A stretch of 64,000 nucleotides of DNA from CAZMYM01 sp964620325 (lineage in GTDB: Bacteria; Bipolaricaulota; Bipolaricaulia; UBA7950; UBA9294), in the NCBI GenBank assembly GCA_964620325.1, contig CAZUIM010000004.1, forward strand, positions 40,912-104,911, given 5' to 3'. Positions 32,822 through 42,080 of the stretch are shown one piece after another. The stretch's first letter is position 1, and each line of letters begins with the position of its first letter. The notes below the pieces were generated by a model, which saw nothing but the letters and a program-made list of their open reading frames with translations, did not search any database and was not told the origin of the DNA. The position numbers were made by a program, and so were the translations under genes.

Positions 32822-35800
32822 ATGTTGGGAGGCAGCGAACGAATGCCCACCGAGCGGGTGATTCGCCGGAATCTACGAAGACTGGCGGCTCTCGCGTTGA
32901 GCCTCGTCGTGCTCTCTTCGCTCTCCGGCGTCGGACAGAGCTGGCCGCGCTGCAACACCGGATGCACCGCGAAGGACGTCGAACTGATCGGTGTGACCGC
33001 CGAGATCCTCGGATCGTGCAGCGCGGGAGGACCCGTCGAGGCGATGCTCTGGGCGTCCCTTCATTTCAATCGAAATCGAACGTACTGCGTCAGATTCGTC
33101 GCCGACGTCTACGTCGACGGGAGACTCGCGGTGAAGGATCTGATCAGCGAGGCGTTCAACGTCCACTCCAAGGGAACGTACCCCGACGTGTATCTTGGAA
33201 CGGTCTCCCTCACCTGCGGAAGCTCCTTGACCCTCGAGAACATCACCGTGATGTGGTCGGTCGACAACAAGCTCGACCCCGTGTCGAGGTGCCAGGACGG
33301 TACGTGCGCCGATTACGGGCCGGCGTCGAAGTGCACCGGCGATCAACTCACCCGTTATCCGGTGTCGATGCCGCTCGAGGCGTTCGACGACGAAGAAGTG
33401 ACGGACGAAGAGACGGCTGTCACCACAGCCGTCCTGTCGAACGACCTCCTCGGCCTGCCGCCGACGTCGATCATCCGCGTCACTGACGGAGCACATGGAC
33501 GGACGGAACAGAACGCCGATGGAACGATCACTTACACCCCCGACCGAGATTTCGACGGACTCGACGCCTACTCGTACACCATTCAGGACAGTGACGGCCG
33601 GACCGATTCGGCGACGGTTTCGATCGCGATCCTCCCGATCAACGATCCACCGATTGCGGAGGATGACGCCGCAACGACCGACGAGAACGACTTCGTCAAC
33701 ATCGATCTCACGGCCAACGACACCGATCCCGACGGGTCGATCGATCCGACGACCGTGACGATCGTTGACTTTCCGAGGGAGGGGACCCTCGATGTCGATC
33801 CCGGAACCGGCGTCGCCACCTACACGCCCGACCCCGGATACTGCGGAAGCGATCGGTTCACCTATGAGGTGTCCAACTTCGACGGCGCCGTCTCCGCCGA
33901 AGCGATGGTGACGATCGACGTGGTCTGTAACCTTCCTCCGCGCGCCGAAGACGACGCCGCATCGACGGACGAGAACACGTCGATCGGAGTCAACGTCCTG
34001 GCCAACGACGAAGACGGCGACGGGGCGATCGACGCCGCATCCATCACCATCACGACGCCGACACGGATTGGCGAACTGAGCGTTCATGCGACATCGGGCG
34101 TGGTTACGTACACCCCCAATCCCGGCGCCTGCGGACTCGACAGCTTCCGCTACACGGTCGTCGACGACGACGGAGCGACCTCGAACGAAGCGGCGGTGAC
34201 GATCGACGTAATGTGCGATGATCCGCCGCTCGCCATCGACGACGCGTCAACGACCAACGAGGACACCCCACTGGCGATCCCCGTTCTCTCGAACGACAGC
34301 GATCCGGACGAAGACCGTCTGACGATTCAGTCGGTGACCCAGCCGAGCCACGGGGCGGCCGTCCCGAGCGCGACGAGCATCGTCTATACGCCGTCCCCGA
34401 ACTACGCCGGGACCGACTCGTTCACGTACACCGTCTCCGACGGACACGGGGGGACCGATACCGCCACCGTCACCCTGACCGTTCTGGCCGTAAACGACCC
34501 GCCAATCGCCCAGAACGACAACCGAACGACCGTCAAGAACTCTCCGATCGCGGTCGACGTCCTGGCGAACGACGAAGATCCGGACGGAGATCCGCTCGCC
34601 ATCCAATCGGTCACCCACGCGACGAACGGGACCGTCGCCAACCGCGGATCCTCGATTCTCTACACGCCGTATCCCCAGTTCAGCGGGATCGACTCCTTCT
34701 CCTATACGGTGACCGACGGCCAAGGTGGCAGCGACACGGCCCGGGTGACGATCACTGTCGTAGCGTTCAACGACCGACCGATCGCTCAGGACGACGCGGC
34801 GTCGACCGATGAGGGGAGACTCGTCACCATTTCCGTTCTCGAGAACGACAGCGATCCGGACGGAGATTTCCTTCTCGTGGAGACGTTCACTCAGCCTGCG
34901 AACGGGTCGGTCCTCAACACGAGGACGAGCGTCTCCTACATCCCGAACGATGGCTTCCAGGGGACCGATACGTTCTCCTACACCGTCTCCGACGGGAACG
35001 GAGGGACCGACTCAGCGACCGTCACCGTGTCCGTCGCCGCGGTCAACGATCCGCCGATCGCCCGCGACGACACGGCGAGCACGGACGAAGGCGCCGCAGT
35101 GATCGTGCCCGTCTTACTGAATGACGAGGACTCGGACGGCGATTCACTCATCGTCCGGTCGATCGCAGGCGCGGAGCACGGAACGGTCGTCAACCTCGGA
35201 ACGGAAATCGAGTACAGCCCGGACTCCGGATTCAACGGGGTTGACCGGTTCGTCTATACCATCTCCGACGGGAACGGCGGCGGCGACGCGGCGACCGTCT
35301 TCGTTGCCGTCGCGGGAGTCAACGATCCTCCGGTCGCGCAGGACGACAGCGGAACGACCGAGCAGAACGGAACGATCTCCATTCCAGTACTGGCAAACGA
35401 CGAAGACCCAGACGGCGATTCCATCTCCATCGCATCGACGTCCCTCCCGGAGCACGGAACCGTGCGGATCGACGGCGGCACACTCGTCTACACGCCGGAT
35501 CCGGATTACATCGGAACCGACAGACTCACGTACAGGATCTCGGACGGCCGGGGAGCCTTCGATGAAGCGACCGTCACCGTCGGCATTCTCGCGGGCGGTC
35601 GCGGTGGTGCGACAGACGCCGCCTCGTGCGAAGGGCGAGTGATCATCAGTGAGATCGCCTGGGCGGGAACGTCGGCCGACCCGCGTGACGAGTGGATCGA
35701 GCTGCGCAACCTCGGGACGTCTCCCGTCGATCTGAGCGGGTGGACGCTCCGTTGGCGGCCGACCCATCCGACAACGTCCGAGGATCAGATCTGGAAGACG

Positions 35801-36613
35801 ATCGAACTGGCCGGTCTCCTCGAGGGGGCCGAGACGGCGGCCTGTGGCGTGTTAGCGACGACGGAGAGCCCTTCGATTCGCATCGAAGAGCGATCGTCCG
35901 GCGGGCTCGTTTGGACGATCGCCGGGCAGTCGAGCCGACAGGAGCCCGGGTACTACACGCTCGAGCGGAGGACCGACGACACAATCACCGATCGCAAAGC
36001 TGACTTCGTCTACGATGAGACGACGCCACTTCGACTCGAGCTCTCAGACGGCGGCGACATCGTGATGCTGATCGACGAATCGGGCGAGGTCGTCGACACC
36101 GCAAACGCATCGAACCTCGGACGGTTCGGATGGGTCGCAGGGAGCGCAACGACCTTCGGGACGATGGAGCGAATCGACCCGCTCCGTCCGGATGTGTCGA
36201 CGAATTGGCACACGAACCTCGGGATCGTCGCGGGAGGAGAAGACGCCTTCGGACGCCCGTTGCGCGCGACCCCCGCAGGCCAGAACTCACCCGTTCTGGA
36301 TTGGATTACAGAGCACACGGAGATCGATCCGATGGCCGTGAAGCGAGGAGAGACGCCTCAGCTTCGGTTCGCTCTATCGAGGCAAGACCGGCGAGAGACC
36401 GGTTGGCCCTGGATCCACGTCACCCGGCCCGGCTTCGCCGGCCAGGGCGGAGCGATCGATCCGACCCGGCTCTCGTTCGCCGGCCAGCACGAAGGTACGG
36501 ACGAGTACGTCCTCGACATCGGTACCGGAGACCTGTCCCTCGGCGCGTACTCGTTCCTGATCATCTACGGGGAAGGGAAGGGTCTCCTCCTGCCGATCCT
36601 CGTGACCCCGTAG
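32822..36613 (+). CDS. Giant surface protein with eight tandem cadherin-like repeats and a lamin-tail domain
   Basis: The ATG at 32822 follows GGGAGGGAG and gives 1263 residues with a signal peptide (RNLRRLAALALSLVVLSSLS). After an N-terminal Cys-containing beta domain (~40-185) come eight repeats of ~90 residues from ~189 to ~920, each opening with a DD-A-T-DE…V-VLANDEDPDGD motif and closing with DTATVTI-type strands, as in tandem-95/VCBS-like calcium-binding repeats. Residues ~940-1060 form a lamin-tail domain (VIISEIAWAGTSADPRDEWI). It is probably a secreted adhesin or matrix protein under the c-di-GMP riboswitch. No sortase motif is visible. Confidence 0.88.
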   Translation: MLGGSERMPTERVIRRNLRRLAALALSLVVLSSLSGVGQSWPRCNTGCTAKDVELIGVTAEILGSCSAGGPVEAMLWASLHFNRNRTYCVRFVADVYVDGRLAVKDLISEAFNVHSKGTYPDVYLGTVSLTCGSSLTLENITVMWSVDNKLDPVSRCQDGTCADYGPASKCTGDQLTRYPVSMPLEAFDDEEVTDEETAVTTAVLSNDLLGLPPTSIIRVTDGAHGRTEQNADGTITYTPDRDFDGLDAYSYTIQDSDGRTDSATVSIAILPINDPPIAEDDAATTDENDFVNIDLTANDTDPDGSIDPTTVTIVDFPREGTLDVDPGTGVATYTPDPGYCGSDRFTYEVSNFDGAVSAEAMVTIDVVCNLPPRAEDDAASTDENTSIGVNVLANDEDGDGAIDAASITITTPTRIGELSVHATSGVVTYTPNPGACGLDSFRYTVVDDDGATSNEAAVTIDVMCDDPPLAIDDASTTNEDTPLAIPVLSNDSDPDEDRLTIQSVTQPSHGAAVPSATSIVYTPSPNYAGTDSFTYTVSDGHGGTDTATVTLTVLAVNDPPIAQNDNRTTVKNSPIAVDVLANDEDPDGDPLAIQSVTHATNGTVANRGSSILYTPYPQFSGIDSFSYTVTDGQGGSDTARVTITVVAFNDRPIAQDDAASTDEGRLVTISVLENDSDPDGDFLLVETFTQPANGSVLNTRTSVSYIPNDGFQGTDTFSYTVSDGNGGTDSATVTVSVAAVNDPPIARDDTASTDEGAAVIVPVLLNDEDSDGDSLIVRSIAGAEHGTVVNLGTEIEYSPDSGFNGVDRFVYTISDGNGGGDAATVFVAVAGVNDPPVAQDDSGTTEQNGTISIPVLANDEDPDGDSISIASTSLPEHGTVRIDGGTLVYTPDPDYIGTDRLTYRISDGRGAFDEATVTVGILAGGRGGATDAASCEGRVIISEIAWAGTSADPRDEWIELRNLGTSPVDLSGWTLRWRPTHPTTSEDQIWKTIELAGLLEGAETAACGVLATTESPSIRIEERSSGGLVWTIAGQSSRQEPGYYTLERRTDDTITDRKADFVYDETTPLRLELSDGGDIVMLIDESGEVVDTANASNLGRFGWVAGSATTFGTMERIDPLRPDVSTNWHTNLGIVAGGEDAFGRPLRATPAGQNSPVLDWITEHTEIDPMAVKRGETPQLRFALSRQDRRETGWPWIHVTRPGFAGQGGAIDPTRLSFAGQHEGTDEYVLDIGTGDLSLGAYSFLIIYGEGKGLLLPILVTP

Positions 36614-36737
36614 CAGCGACGTACGCTGCAGGCGCCGGGAACGGGCCGCGTCCGACTCTCGTCCAAGAGGAGGCACCGGCTTCCGACGCTCTTCGGACTC
36701 CGCTCGCACGGCCGATCGGGCGGCGACTCGACTCGGG

Positions 36738-37319
36738 TCACCGCGCGCTCGAGGAGCAACAACCGACGCCGAACGACAGGAGAGCGATTCGCACCACGTT
36801 CTTCACCCAGTAGCTCCCGGCCGATTCGACCCCGTACTCCTCGTTCCCGACGTCCCCGTCCTCCGGCAGAATCGCAATCCGGAACCCATCGTCCCACGTC
36901 GGCACCGAAACGCCGTCGAGAGCGTAAGCGAGGACGACCGGGAAGTCCGGATCCTCGAGGCGTGTCCGATCGATCGTCACCTCGTAGCCGTCCTCTGCAA
37001 CGACGTACGCAATCTCGTAGTCTCTTCCCCGACCGATCAATTCGATCAGGAGAACGCCCGTGTAGATTCCTTCGTCCCGCCAGTTTCCGTACTGGTTCTG
37101 GTACACCCCGTGCCGAGTTATCGACGGCATTCGCTCGATTGACTCAAGGCTGACCGATCGTGTGTGCCCCTCGACGTCGATGATCGTGATGGACGGACTG
37201 CACGGACCGGTCGCGATCTGAACGATGGCCACGAGGACCATCGCCACAATCGCTAGAAGCCACGCCACGAGATAGATCTTCCGAATCCGTCCACCTCGAG
37301 AATTGCGCTCTACGGCCAT
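36738..37319 (-). CDS. Membrane-anchored protein with sulfite-oxidase-fold-like domain
   Basis: 193 residues from the ATG at 37319, chosen because GGAGGT lies 5 nt upstream inside the ecfT end. One N-terminal helix (IYLVAWLLAIVAMVLVAIVQ) anchors an external domain. That domain has the order seen in the molybdopterin-binding oxidoreductase (SUOX-like) fold: a start near ITIIDVEGHTRSVSLESIE, YTGVLLIELI, VVAEDGYEVTIDRTRL and a final YWVKNVVRIAL. The Moco-ligating cysteine is not present in the expected loop, so it is probably a binding rather than redox domain. Last gene of the ECF operon, overlapping ecfT by 10 nt. Confidence 0.75.
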   Translation of the reverse strand: MAVERNSRGGRIRKIYLVAWLLAIVAMVLVAIVQIATGPCSPSITIIDVEGHTRSVSLESIERMPSITRHGVYQNQYGNWRDEGIYTGVLLIELIGRGRDYEIAYVVAEDGYEVTIDRTRLEDPDFPVVLAYALDGVSVPTWDDGFRIAILPEDGDVGNEEYGVESAGSYWVKNVVRIALLSFGVGCCSSSAR

Positions 37320-38083
37320 GCATACCTCCATGCGATCCAGACGACGGCAATCAACCCGCCGCAACCGAAGGCGGCCGCCCAATCTCCCCTCGTCCACGAG
37401 ATAGGCGACGCGTTCGTCCGAGTTCGGTGAAGACCGAAGGCCCTCCCTTTCATCGACATCGTGATCGAATCGACCCGCATCAGTCCTGCGACCAGAACCG
37501 GGACGAACGTGAAGCGAACCGCCCGACGGATTCCGGACAGACTTCGAACAGAGGTTCGGATCCCTCGGATCCGCTGCGCTTCCCGAACCGTTCTCAGCTC
37601 GGACCGGAAGAACGGAACGAACCGGAGGGCCAGGATTGGAACGTACCCGTACCGATAGGAAACTCCAGTGCGCAAGATGATCCCGGCGAGCCGATCCGGA
37701 TCAGTGACGGTCACGAAAAGGAAGCTCGACGACAGGATGACGAGAAATCGCAGGGCCATCTCGGCCCCCGACCGAAGACCCTCGACCGTGATCGGCAGGC
37801 CGATCGTGAACACGATCGCCCCTTCACGGATCGAGAGAACCTGCGCGACGAACAAGATCGCTGCGAAGGCCAGAACGAAGCGAAGGCTTCCGAGGAAGGT
37901 CAGCGGAGACGCATCGGAGATCGCCCCGAGCGCGAAGATCAGGCCGAGGGTTCCCGTCTTGAGTGCGATCCCCGTCGGCGCGAGGCCCACGGTGAGCAAC
38001 GCTGCGAGCAACAGAAGGTTCCCGATCGGGCCGACCGTGTGGAGGCCTGCCGTCCCGGCCCGATATCCCGCCCCACGAATCAC
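37310..38083 (-). CDS. ecfT: ECF transporter transmembrane component EcfT
   Basis: 257 residues, GTG start inside a GTGA overlap with the ATPase gene. Several membrane helices (GNLLLLAALLTVGLA; FLGSLRFVLAFAAILFVAQV) and the CbiQ/EcfT coupling motifs ARG-type: REAQRIRGIRTS and ADSITMSMKGRAFG-like (RVDSITMSMKGRAFGLHRTR), whose Ala-Arg-Gly-like cores touch the ATPases. It links the S-component to the double ATPase encoded just upstream in the operon. Confidence 0.9.
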   Translation of the reverse strand: MIRGAGYRAGTAGLHTVGPIGNLLLLAALLTVGLAPTGIALKTGTLGLIFALGAISDASPLTFLGSLRFVLAFAAILFVAQVLSIREGAIVFTIGLPITVEGLRSGAEMALRFLVILSSSFLFVTVTDPDRLAGIILRTGVSYRYGYVPILALRFVPFFRSELRTVREAQRIRGIRTSVRSLSGIRRAVRFTFVPVLVAGLMRVDSITMSMKGRAFGLHRTRTNASPISWTRGDWAAAFGCGGLIAVVWIAWRYAWP

Positions 38084-39543
38084 TCGAGATCTCCGAACTC
38101 AGGGTTGTCCCAGTACTCGGGTGTGAACGCCCGTTTCCCGAGATCGCGCAATGCGGAAAAGACCTCGTTCGGGGCACCGTTCAACGCCGACCGTCCCAAG
38201 AAGAGAATTCGATCGCAGAGGCCTTCGAGGAGGGGGACGTCGTGCGAAACGAGGACGATCGCCGCCCCTCGGTCCCGGGCCGCCGTCAGTCGACCGATCA
38301 TCCACGCGACGTTTCGCCGATCTTGCCCAATGAACGGCTCATCGAGAAGAAGAAGGTCTGGAGTCGTCCGGAGGGCCGTTTCCACGGTCAGTCTACGCTG
38401 TTCGCCGAGGCTGAGCGAAAGGGGAGGAACGTCGTCATACCCTTTCAGGTGCGATGCTTCGAGGAGATCGGCACGCGCCGCGTCGTCGAGTGGCCCGTCG
38501 ATCTCCAATTCCCGCCGAACCGTCCGTTCGAAGATCTGCTGGTGCGGATGCTGGAAGACCATCCCGATCCGAAGGTCACGGGGACGCTCGACCAAACCCT
38601 CCTGGGGGATTTCCAATCCGGCCAATAGCCGGAGGAGCGTCGTTTTCCCTCCACCGTTCGGTCCGATCACTCCGACGATCTCTCCCGAGATCGCTTCGAA
38701 GGAGAGCCGCTCGATCACCGGCACGGCTCCATATCCGAAGGACACATCGTGCAGAGCGATCGATCGAACGACCTCGCAGCGTTCCCTGCGCGATGATCGA
38801 TCCCACCTCGACCGGAGACCCAGCTCGACGAGATCTGCATGGTGGCGCGTCGACCGTCGCAGCACAATCCGACCTTCATCCATCACCCAGAGCCGCGGCT
38901 CGAGCGGAAGGAGCGGTGCCAGTCGATGCTCCACGACGACGAGCGAACGCCCCTCCTCTCGGAGGCGTCCGAGTGTGTCGAAGATCATCTTCGCTCCTTC
39001 CGGATCGAGGTTCGCCGTCGGCTCGTCGAGCAAGAGAACCTCCGGCCTCATCGCCAAGATCGAGGCAATCGCCAGCCGTTGCTTCTCCCCGCCGGAGAGG
39101 GTGGTGGTGTCACGATCGGCGAGGTCTTCGATCCCGACGACGTGCAATGCCCGACCGACTCGTGCGTTCACCTCGCCGATCGGAAGGCGGAGATTCTCCG
39201 GACCGAAGGCGACCTCCTGCCGAACACGGAGGGTGCAAACCTGGGCGTCCGGATCCTGCTGAACGAGTCCTACCCTAGGGGACAGATGAGCTGGATCTCC
39301 GGACAGGATCGATCTCCCGTCGATTCGAACGTCCCCCGAAACCTCGGCGTGTAGGAGCGACGGGACGAACCCGGCCAGCGTACGGCAGAGGGTCGTCTTA
39401 CCACATCCGGATGGACCGGCGATCGCGATTACCTCGCCCGGCTCGATTCGCTCGGACACCTCGTCGACGGCCGGACGATCACGATCGGGAAACCGGACCG
39501 AAAGACGATCGAGATCGACCGACACGCCCCTATTCGACGACAA
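38080..39543 (-). CDS. ecfA: ECF transporter ATPase, two fused NBDs (EcfA-EcfA')
   Basis: A 487-residue fusion of both ECF ATPases. Domain 1: Walker A GPSGCGKTT, signature LSGGEKQR, Walker B LLLDEPTANLD. Domain 2: Walker A GPNGGGKTTLLR, signature LSLGEQRR, Walker B LLLDEPFIGQD. Both look competent. The longest start is TTG 39543; GTG at 39525, 4 nt after the S-component stop, is a fair alternative. Fused ATPases of this kind also occur with YkoE-type (hydroxymethylpyrimidine/thiamine) systems. Confidence 0.93.
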   Translation of the reverse strand: MSSNRGVSVDLDRLSVRFPDRDRPAVDEVSERIEPGEVIAIAGPSGCGKTTLCRTLAGFVPSLLHAEVSGDVRIDGRSILSGDPAHLSPRVGLVQQDPDAQVCTLRVRQEVAFGPENLRLPIGEVNARVGRALHVVGIEDLADRDTTTLSGGEKQRLAIASILAMRPEVLLLDEPTANLDPEGAKMIFDTLGRLREEGRSLVVVEHRLAPLLPLEPRLWVMDEGRIVLRRSTRHHADLVELGLRSRWDRSSRRERCEVVRSIALHDVSFGYGAVPVIERLSFEAISGEIVGVIGPNGGGKTTLLRLLAGLEIPQEGLVERPRDLRIGMVFQHPHQQIFERTVRRELEIDGPLDDAARADLLEASHLKGYDDVPPLSLSLGEQRRLTVETALRTTPDLLLLDEPFIGQDRRNVAWMIGRLTAARDRGAAIVLVSHDVPLLEGLCDRILFLGRSALNGAPNEVFSALRDLGKRAFTPEYWDNPEFGDLE

Positions 39544-40576
39544 GGCGCGTCACCCGTCTCACCCAGTGGCTACCATCGTACGCAGCGGCGACGAGGCGGA
39601 GCCGATCCCCTTCGAGGATCAGAAGGAGTTCCTCGTCATCCATGACGCGGTCGAGGTCGAACCGGACCTCGTAGCCGTCGTCGGCGATGACCCGAAGGCC
39701 GGTCGCGTCCGGCCGGGGGTCGGTTCGTGCGAGGATCTCGTATACAAGGACGCCCGTGTACTCGGCCGGCGGAACGTACGTGACGCTTCCGATCATCTCG
39801 GCGGTCACCGTCGTCGACTCCCCGTCCCACTCCCCGAACGCGAAGGTGTACGGATTCTTCACCAAACCGGCGATTCTTGCGCTTCCGGGATCGGCGAACG
39901 GCTCGTAGACCGCGACGTAGTAGTAGACGCCCCCGGCGAGGATTGCCCCCACGATGAGCACGGTCGCCGCATGCTTCCGCCAAGGGATTCGTCGTTTGGT
40001 CGCTTTCCCTTCGTCGCTCCGAATCAACCTCGACGAGGCAAGGAGTCGCCGCAGATCCCACGTTAGATACCCGCCGAAGGTCGCGCCGGAAACGAGCGAC
40101 AACCCGGCCATCAACAGCACGAATCCGAACGAGACGCCGGAGAAGTAGATCGCCTGGAAGACGAAGACGTTCGACGCCGAGGCGACGGCGCCGACGACCA
40201 TCGTCAGCCCGAGGCTCGACCGCCGCGAAACGCCCATACCGAGGTCGATGAGGAGCCCCTCGACGAGCGAGACGATGACGATGATTACACCGTGCGTCCC
40301 GCCGGAGAGGAACTCGACAAATCCTTTGGTCAGCCCGGTCAATGATCCCGATCCGAACCGGCCGATGATGCTTCGCGCCAGCAGAGGCCAAACGATGTGC
40401 AATCCGGCAATCAGCTGACCGGCTCCGAAAGGGACCCCGAACAGGCGATTGATCAGGTTGCCGATGTATCCGACGTACGTCGAGAGAACGCCGCCGACAG
40501 CGGCGAGGAGAGCGACGAGAACCAGATCGCGCAGCCCCAGCCTCGATCGGTTCCCACCGCCCTCGCTGGTGATCAT
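39530..40576 (-). CDS. YkoE-like ECF S-component fused to a sulfite-oxidase-fold-like domain
   Basis: 348 residues. Residues ~15-185 form a six-helix S-component (LRDLVLVALLAAVGGVLSTY; GTHGVIIVIVSLVEGLLIDL) resembling the YkoE group. A seventh helix (~210-230) leads to an external domain of ~115 residues with YTGVLVYEILARTDP, VIADDGYEVRFDLDRV and HWVRRVTRLVV, the same fold signature as the last gene of the operon. A substrate-binding membrane subunit fused to this domain is unusual. No thiamine riboswitch precedes the operon, so the YkoE resemblance does not fix the ligand. Confidence 0.8.
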   Translation of the reverse strand: MITSEGGGNRSRLGLRDLVLVALLAAVGGVLSTYVGYIGNLINRLFGVPFGAGQLIAGLHIVWPLLARSIIGRFGSGSLTGLTKGFVEFLSGGTHGVIIVIVSLVEGLLIDLGMGVSRRSSLGLTMVVGAVASASNVFVFQAIYFSGVSFGFVLLMAGLSLVSGATFGGYLTWDLRRLLASSRLIRSDEGKATKRRIPWRKHAATVLIVGAILAGGVYYYVAVYEPFADPGSARIAGLVKNPYTFAFGEWDGESTTVTAEMIGSVTYVPPAEYTGVLVYEILARTDPRPDATGLRVIADDGYEVRFDLDRVMDDEELLLILEGDRLRLVAAAYDGSHWVRRVTRLVVE

Positions 40577-40583
40577 CCCCGCA

Positions 40584-42080
40584 CTAGAGGTCGAGCACGA
40601 TCTCGCTCAGGAATTTTACGCTCCGCAGCCGAAGGTCTTCAGGAAGATCGACCGTGTCGTCGTAAACGAAACGCATGTACCCTTCGCTCGACGGATCGAG
40701 GAAAACGCTGTCCGACTTGAATGCGACGATGAACCGGTCGTCGCGAGCAATCAGATCGGAAGTCACCGTCTGTGCGTAGCCGTCCGTCGCCACAAGATCG
40801 ATCGCATATCCTGTCGCAGCCAGGGTATCATTGAAATCCTCGTCGTTGTAGTGAATCCCGTCCTCGGGAAGCGGGAAGGCCTCGTCGTCGACGTAGGCGA
40901 TCAGCCGCCACAGTGGAAGACCGGTGTAGGTATGCGTCTCTCCCTTGCTCGTCACGTTGACCGTCGACGTGTGGCACGGGCAGCCGATTCCCGACTCGAG
41001 CTCGCCGCGCGCGAACAGCCGTTCAACCGCTCCGGTCAGCAACAGGGAGTACTCCTCATATGTGCCGAGAACCTCGATCGTCGTGACCATCTTCGCCGAG
41101 ATGGAGCTTGTGAAGTGCGGGTTGTTCTCGCCAACCTGGACGACTCGAAGCGGACCCGGATCGAACGGCATGTACGCCCCGTTCTCCTTGAAGGCGAGAA
41201 TCCAGATTCCTTCGCTCGCGTCGGAGAGCATCTCGACCGCGTAGTTCATCGAGTATCCATCGGACGCCGCCACTCGAACGGTCGAGACGGATGGGACGTT
41301 CCCGACGAGGGTCATCATCGGAACGCCGGTGTAGGTTGCCGTGTAGTCGACGCCAGCCGAGTTGGTGAACGTCCCTTCCCCAGTAATGATGTCGAGCTCC
41401 TCCAAATCGGCCAAGGTGTACTCGATCGTTTCGTCCCCTTTGACCAAGGTCAGGACGACCCCCTCCGAAGCCGTCGCCTCGGCGTCTTCCTCCTCGGGGA
41501 ACGGAATCCACTCGCCGTCGTAGTCGACCACGAGGTAGGCGACGCCTTTCACCATCAATCCCGTCGTCGACGGGGACTCCCCGAAGTAGTGGGAGAGGTC
41601 GGGGCCGAAGGCCGCGAGCATGTCATCGTTGGAGAATCGTTCGTCCTCAGGCAGGAAGACGAGCGTCGGCGCATCATCCCACTCGTCGTAGGTCGCGTCG
41701 TCGACCGACGTCGCGAGAATCGGACGCCCGGCCGCCGTCTCTCCGTAGACAACCTCTCGAGGAAGGACCTTGTACCACCCGTCGAGCGCAACAACACCGA
41801 GCGTCTCGCCCTCGGCGAGCCCGCCGGCAGCCTCAACGATTCCTCGAAGCGAGGCACCAGAATAGCTGTGCGTCGCTTTCCAGTTCTCCTCGCCGGGGCT
41901 CATCATCGGTCCCTGGTACGTCACCGTGCCTGCAATCTGCTCGATGCCCTCGAGCACGACCGTGCTCGACACATCGCCACGGATGAACGTCACCCTGGCT
42001 TCGCTTCCTCCGAACGCCAGAACGGCCCCAAGAATGCAGACCGCTAGGGAAACAACGGTACTTCGTGTAACTGAGTGCAT
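40584..42080 (-). CDS. Secreted protein with three sulfite-oxidase-fold-like domains
   Basis: 498 residues from the ATG at 42078-42080, which overlaps the regulator stop (TGATG) and follows AAAGGAGG. Signal peptide: SVTRSTVVSLAVCILGAVLA. Three repeats follow, each with a Y-x-G-x-x-L/M…DG-Y/W…pattern: HSYSGASLRGIVEAAGG…ALDGWYKVL; ATYTGVPMMTLVGN…AASDGYSMNY; HTYTGLPLWRLIAY…VATDGYAQTV. The third carries GIGCPCHTS, where two cysteines and a histidine could bind a metal. It probably captures the ligand outside the cell for the ECF transporter; that is inference. Confidence 0.78.
   Translation of the reverse strand: MHSVTRSTVVSLAVCILGAVLAFGGSEARVTFIRGDVSSTVVLEGIEQIAGTVTYQGPMMSPGEENWKATHSYSGASLRGIVEAAGGLAEGETLGVVALDGWYKVLPREVVYGETAAGRPILATSVDDATYDEWDDAPTLVFLPEDERFSNDDMLAAFGPDLSHYFGESPSTTGLMVKGVAYLVVDYDGEWIPFPEEEDAEATASEGVVLTLVKGDETIEYTLADLEELDIITGEGTFTNSAGVDYTATYTGVPMMTLVGNVPSVSTVRVAASDGYSMNYAVEMLSDASEGIWILAFKENGAYMPFDPGPLRVVQVGENNPHFTSSISAKMVTTIEVLGTYEEYSLLLTGAVERLFARGELESGIGCPCHTSTVNVTSKGETHTYTGLPLWRLIAYVDDEAFPLPEDGIHYNDEDFNDTLAATGYAIDLVATDGYAQTVTSDLIARDDRFIVAFKSDSVFLDPSSEGYMRFVYDDTVDLPEDLRLRSVKFLSEIVLDL

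Noticed and set aside
37427..39262. 611-codon plus-strand open frame opposite ecfT and the ATPase gene
   Set aside because: It is a shadow of clear transporter genes; composition is Arg/Ser/Pro-rich without motifs.
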